NCBI GenBank assembly: GCA_035571275.1
Contig: DATMKQ010000121.1
Location: 1 to 62,085, forward strand
DNA length: 62,085 nt
Origin: Trebonia sp035571275
GTDB lineage: Bacteria; Actinomycetota; Actinomycetes; Streptosporangiales; Streptosporangiaceae
Reading direction: 5' to 3'
The translations under genes were made by a program, and so were the position numbers. Below, one piece after another: positions 58,988-62,085 of this stretch. Numbering within the stretch: position 1 is the stretch's first letter; the number at the start of each line of letters is the position of its first letter. The notes beneath the pieces were generated by a model. That model had not been told where the DNA came from and searched no databases. It was given only the letters and a program-made list of their open reading frames with translations.

Positions 58988-59788
58988 TCAGTACCAGCCG
59001 GTGGCCTCCTCGTGGGACCATGCGGCGCACGGAGAGCCGTAGGTGGACTGGATGTACTGCAGGCCCCACAGGATCTGCGTCGCCGCGTCGGTCTGCCAGT
59101 CGGGGCCCGCGCTGGCCATCTTGCTGCCCGGCAGCGCCTGCGGGATCCCGTACGCACCCGAGTTCGGGTTCTCCGCCGTCGGGTTCCAGCCGCTCTCGAC
59201 GTTCCACAGCGAGTCCAGGCACGAGAACTGGCCGCTCCAGCCGAACTGGCCCAGCATCCCCTCAGCGATCTGCTGCGGGCTGCCGGAAGCCGCGCTAACC
59301 GGCTGCTGCGTTTGCTGTTGCGACGGTTGCTGCCGCGCGGCCTGCGGCGTGACGGCCGCGGCGAGCTGGATCTGGTGCTCGCGGTGAGCGACGTGCGCGG
59401 CATGCTCGCGAGCCGCCAGCGCTCGGGCGCGCGCCGCTGCGGCACGGGCCTCGGCGAGCTTGATCGCCTCAACGCGCGCGGCGAGGCCGAAGCGGACTCG
59501 CTGGACGGCCGCCATGGTCGCGGCCTGAGAATCATCAGCCGCGCCAACCGTGCGAGCGGTGTGGCTGGTCGCGGCCGCGAGTCCGGCCGCTTGCTGGGCG
59601 GCGGATGAGGACGGCCAGGTGACCGCTATCGTCGAGGCCGCGGCGGCGATGCAGAGCGCACCACCGATGGCGATAAGAGAGAATTTGGCCGACCTGAAGT
59701 GCGGCAAATGCCGAGACAAAGTAAAGCCTTTAGTCGGACGCGTATCCACATCGTGCGGAACGCGCTGGTTTCCACCCTTGATCGCCAT
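58988..59788 (-). CDS. Secreted Apf-type lysozyme-fold muralytic protein 2
   Basis: 266 aa paralogue of the 52561-53298 product. Signal/anchor (KFSLIAIGGALCIAAAASTIA), a long Ala/Arg helical stretch with a coiled-coil pattern (EAIKLAEARAAAARARALAAREH), a Gln-rich linker, then the C-terminal domain: LGQFGWSGQFSCLDSLWNVESGWNPTAENPNSGAYGIPQALPG (motifs quoted in parts: WNVESGWNP, SGAYGIPQALPGSKMASAG), TQILWGLQYIQSTYGSPCAAWSHEE, ending TGWY. ATG 59788 is chosen; the frame continues to 59941. A perfect CRP-type box lies 167 nt upstream. Confidence 0.85.
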   Translation of the reverse strand: MAIKGGNQRVPHDVDTRPTKGFTLSRHLPHFRSAKFSLIAIGGALCIAAAASTIAVTWPSSSAAQQAAGLAAATSHTARTVGAADDSQAATMAAVQRVRFGLAARVEAIKLAEARAAAARARALAAREHAAHVAHREHQIQLAAAVTPQAARQQPSQQQTQQPVSAASGSPQQIAEGMLGQFGWSGQFSCLDSLWNVESGWNPTAENPNSGAYGIPQALPGSKMASAGPDWQTDAATQILWGLQYIQSTYGSPCAAWSHEEATGWY

Positions 59789-59821
59789 GCCCGCGACCGC
59801 CGAATACGAATCAGCGGACGT

Positions 59822-59865
59822 GCGGCAGGCGTCGGGCAGCGGACTTAGCGCAGGTTCAAGGCGCC
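59822..59865 (-). repeat. Leader block shared by Apf-type genes 1 and 2 (second copy)
   Basis: Counterpart of 53340-53385; see that entry. 34 nt upstream of the Apf-type gene 2 start. Confidence 0.55.
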
Positions 59866-59954
59866 CGGTCACCCGTCGTGACCATCTCGCATGCCAAGGT
59901 GCTTGCGGTAATCGAGAATGCCAGAGGAATCGCCTTAACATAAGGAGAAATTGG

Positions 59955-59970
59955 TGTGATGTAGATCACA
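59955..59970. promoter_or_regulatory. Perfect CRP-type site
   Basis: TGTGATGTAGATCACA matches the CRP consensus TGTGA-N6-TCACA exactly, and the palindrome extends to 6 bp per arm. In M. tuberculosis, CRP (Rv3676) uses this consensus and controls rpfA, another muralytic gene. Here it precedes Apf-type gene 2. Confidence 0.8.
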
Positions 59971-60044
59971 GAACCATTGTTAGCATTGCCATTTGATACG
60001 CAAAATGGCTTACGACATGCGAATTTATTGATTGGCCCAGGCAA

Positions 60045-60060
60045 TATGACGAAGGTCACA
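60045..60060. promoter_or_regulatory. Near-consensus CRP-type site
   Basis: TATGACGAAGGTCACA, one mismatch in the outer arms, 75 nt further upstream of the perfect site. Paired sites may allow cooperative binding. Confidence 0.5.
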
Positions 60061-60252
60061 TTCGGTTCTTAACCGCTCATGGGGTGGCAATTCACTGTCA
60101 AATGCAACGTGCTGTCGCCGGTCCGCCGCAGACAACAGAAGTCACAGGAGCACCACAAGTAACTGTGTAATCACAAGCACCACAGCACGAGCCTCGAAGT
60201 ATACGACCGAGATTGGCGCATATCGCCGGAATGCAGTCGCCGTAAGAGAGGC

Positions 60253-61035
60253 TTAATAATAATTGTTGGCCAGCTCAAAATTCCACGCGGCGCACGGCGT
60301 GCCGTATACCTGCGTGATGTAGCCAAGGCCCCACTTGATCTGCGTGGTCGGATCGGTCTCCCAGTCCGCACCAGCGCTCGCCATCTTGTCACCGGGCAGT
60401 GCCTGCGGGATGCCGTACGCGCCGCTAGCGTTCTCCGCGTCGTAGATCCAGCCGCTTTCCCGGTTCCACAGGTCGAGCAGGCAGCCCCACTGAGTCTTCT
60501 GGCTGAAGCCGAAAGCCGGGAGCATGTTGTACCCGATGCTCTGCGCGGTGCCCGGATCGGGCGCGGGCGCGGAAACCTCGGTGACGCCGCCCGAGTTTGA
60601 CGACGAGTTATCAGAGGCCTGCGCCGCGGCGGACTGCGAGGCCATGACCTGCGACGGGCTAACGGTCGCGGGCTTGGACGCGATGGTGAGCGCACTAGCC
60701 GCGGCGTTCATGACGATAAGATTCTGGCGCTCCTGCTCGAGCAATGTGACCGAACCGCTGTGCGGGAGGTTGTCGATGGCCTGCGCCAAGCTGTTCGCGC
60801 CGCTGCCATTAGGGCTCATCACCTTGGCGGCGACGCCGACCACGGCGACGAGCAACACGGCGAGTCCGAGAGCGGGCAGCACGATTCCGGTCCGGTGGAA
60901 CAAGCCCCGCTTGCGCCGGGCACGCGACCTGCTCGCCGAGCCCCGTGACGCTGTTGCCGAACCCGGCGACTCGTTAGTCGCGCCCGTCGACGCCGGCCGT
61001 GTCGCCTCCAGCATCGCTGCTCGATGTCGTGACAA
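60253..61035 (-). CDS. Secreted Apf-type lysozyme-fold muralytic protein 3
   Basis: 260 aa. Cytoplasmic basic N-terminus (about 1-45, RARRKRGLFHR), one membrane helix (VLPALGLAVLLVAVVGVAA), a helical ALTIASKP-type region, Ser-rich linker, then the C-terminal domain: FGFSQKTQWGCLLDLWNRESGWIYDAEN, SGAYGIPQALPGDKMASAG, TQIKWGLGYITQVYGTPCAAWNFE, ending NNYY. Unlike the other two, it keeps a long cytoplasmic tail and is probably membrane-anchored. A perfect CRP-type site lies 120 nt upstream, shared with divergent pnp. Confidence 0.85.
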   Translation of the reverse strand: MSRHRAAMLEATRPASTGATNESPGSATASRGSASRSRARRKRGLFHRTGIVLPALGLAVLLVAVVGVAAKVMSPNGSGANSLAQAIDNLPHSGSVTLLEQERQNLIVMNAAASALTIASKPATVSPSQVMASQSAAAQASDNSSSNSGGVTEVSAPAPDPGTAQSIGYNMLPAFGFSQKTQWGCLLDLWNRESGWIYDAENASGAYGIPQALPGDKMASAGADWETDPTTQIKWGLGYITQVYGTPCAAWNFELANNYY

Positions 61036-61154
61036 CCCAGTCCCTTCGGTCCGTGCCGCGCCTCATCTGCCGCTGCCGATCAACAATGCCAGAAAGGGAG
61101 TTCACCTGCCCGCAACTTCGGCAAGAAAGAAGTTGTAAGGTTTTCATGCCATTA

Positions 61155-61170
61155 TGTGACGCTAATCACA
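61155..61170. promoter_or_regulatory. Perfect CRP-type site between Apf-type gene 3 and pnp
   Basis: TGTGACGCTAATCACA matches TGTGA-N6-TCACA exactly. It is about 55 nt upstream of pnp and 120 nt upstream of the divergent muralytic gene, so it could control both. Confidence 0.8.
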
Positions 61171-61224
61171 GGCTTATAACACGGTCCGTGACATCCACAG
61201 GCGAACTGCGAGATGATCGGCGCC

Positions 61225-62064
61225 ATGAGCGATGCCGCCAGCGCTGCCACCGACCCGTTCGCCCGCGCCGAAGCCAGCGCGGCCGCCCTGAAAAAGCTCA
61301 CCGGCGTACCGGCCTTCGACGCCGCCGTCGTACTCGGATCCGGCTGGATGGCCGCGGCGGAAGCGATCGGAACGCACGCGCAAGAGGTCCCGCTCGCCGA
61401 GCTAGGCGGCTTCCCCGCACCTACCGTCGCCGGACACAACCCGGCCGTTCGGTACCTGGTCAAGGGGGACGTGCGGGTGCTGCTGTTCCTCGGCCGCGTC
61501 CACCTGTACGAGGGCAACGCCGCAGCCACAGTGGTGCACGGGGTCCGCACCGCGATCGCCGCCGGGTGCCGGACGGTCGTGCTGACCAACGCCGCCGGCG
61601 GCATCAACGCGGACTACTCGGTCGGCCAGCCCGTCTTGATCAGCGACCACCTGAACCTCACTGGCCGCTCCCCGCTGACCGGGCCTGCGCCGCCTGAGGG
61701 GTACCCGTCCCGGTTCACCGACCTGACCGACGCCTATTCGCCCAGGCTGCGCGCGCTGGCCCGGGCGGAAGACCCGAATTTGGCCGAAGGCGTGTACGCG
61801 GCGCTGCCCGGCCCGCACTACGAGACCCCCGCCGAGATCCGGATGCTGCGCACCGCGGGCGCCGACCTCGTCGGCATGTCGACCGCGCTCGAGACGATCG
61901 CCGCCCGGCACCTCGGTGCGGAGGTGCTCGCGATATCGCTGGTCACGAACCCGGCCGCGGGCCTCGCGACACAGCCCCTCGACCACGCCGAGGTGCTGGC
62001 CGCCGCCCGCACCTCAGCCGCCCGCATAGGCGCCCTGCTATCCGCCGTACTCCCCCGCCTCTAG
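61225..62064 (+). CDS. Purine nucleoside phosphorylase (trimeric class)
   Basis: 279 aa (283 if ATG 61213 is used). Phosphorolysis of (deoxy)inosine/guanosine in purine salvage. Motifs: VVLGSGWM phosphate loop, GFPAPTVAGHNP, VLLFLGRVHLYEG, VLTNAAGGIN, the GPHYETPAEIRML signature, GADLVGMSTALETIAARH and SLVTNPAAG, whose Asn fits 6-oxopurine specificity. The gene is complete; a 13-bp repeat (CGCCTCTAGCGCC) surrounds its stop. Expression may respond to CRP through the 61155 site. Confidence 0.93.
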   Translation: MSDAASAATDPFARAEASAAALKKLTGVPAFDAAVVLGSGWMAAAEAIGTHAQEVPLAELGGFPAPTVAGHNPAVRYLVKGDVRVLLFLGRVHLYEGNAAATVVHGVRTAIAAGCRTVVLTNAAGGINADYSVGQPVLISDHLNLTGRSPLTGPAPPEGYPSRFTDLTDAYSPRLRALARAEDPNLAEGVYAALPGPHYETPAEIRMLRTAGADLVGMSTALETIAARHLGAEVLAISLVTNPAAGLATQPLDHAEVLAAARTSAARIGALLSAVLPRL

Positions 62065-62085
62065 CGCCCGCCTCTAGCGCCCGCC

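Larger units (their letters stand above)
59789..60252. other. Regulatory intergenic region upstream of Apf-type gene 2
   Basis: 464 nt, markedly AT-richer than average, no supported ORF. Contains the shared leader block (59822-59865), one perfect and one near-perfect CRP-type box, and AT-rich tracts likely to hold promoters. Confidence 0.6.

Overview
The window is typical actinobacterial chromosome: very high GC, GTG and TTG starts, and many translationally coupled genes. Its content includes WhiB7, mycoredoxin, UvrD2, a lipid-droplet-type protein next to xseA, trimeric PNP and several Apf-type secreted muralytic proteins. Two blocks resemble well-known actinobacterial neighbourhoods. Positions 2160-13624 follow the M. 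tuberculosis Rv3194c-Rv3198A order (Lon-like PDZ protease, DUF2342 zincin, ThiF-like protein, AarF kinase, whiB7, uvrD2, mrx1). Positions 28351-42412 recall Rv1099c-Rv1112 (ychF, DUF6542 protein, ispH, lipid-droplet protein, xseA, xseB, glpX). I infer a soil-type Streptosporangiales/Streptomycetales-like organism; the sequence does not identify a species.

Layout: (1) 1-2043, NDP-sugar pyrophosphorylase (cut by the window edge) and a GT4 glycosyltransferase. (2) 2160-13624, the conserved whiB7/uvrD2 block. whiB7 has a long leader carrying a candidate 102-codon upstream ORF and an intrinsic-terminator attenuator. (3) 13835-15599, an ANTAR protein and a lipoprotein SGNH hydrolase. (4) 15654-26064, a seven-gene single-strand operon encoding a type IV secretion-like machine: VirB8/TcpC-like, small pilin-like protein, TcpE fused to a degenerate MinD-like ATPase, VirB4 ATPase, VirB6/TrbL, a second VirB8-like protein, and a lytic transglycosylase/NlpC-P60 hydrolase. 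No relaxase, coupling ATPase or integrase is visible. (5) 26402-35714, membrane proteins, ychF, a divergent TPP enzyme / PLP enzyme pair around a strong operator-like palindrome, a secreted propeller protein and an ABCG-type transporter. (6) 35786-44396, housekeeping genes (rmuC, ispH, xseAB, FrnE-like, glpX, a glutamine-synthetase-like enzyme). (7) 44405-52460, an MFS carrier, a MarR-ABC exporter operon, class I fumarase and a Ser/Thr kinase. (8) 52561-61035, three Apf-type secreted muralytic paralogues interleaved with a Tat phospholipase C and a PadR-ABC exporter operon; perfect CRP-type boxes lie upstream of two of them. (9) 61225-62064, purine nucleoside phosphorylase.

The most interesting material is the T4SS-like operon with its unusual TcpE-MinD fusion, the whiB7 leader, a pair of structured intergenic repeats whose stems co-vary, and the muralytic gene cluster with CRP-type sites. 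No transposase, tRNA, rRNA or CRISPR array was found.
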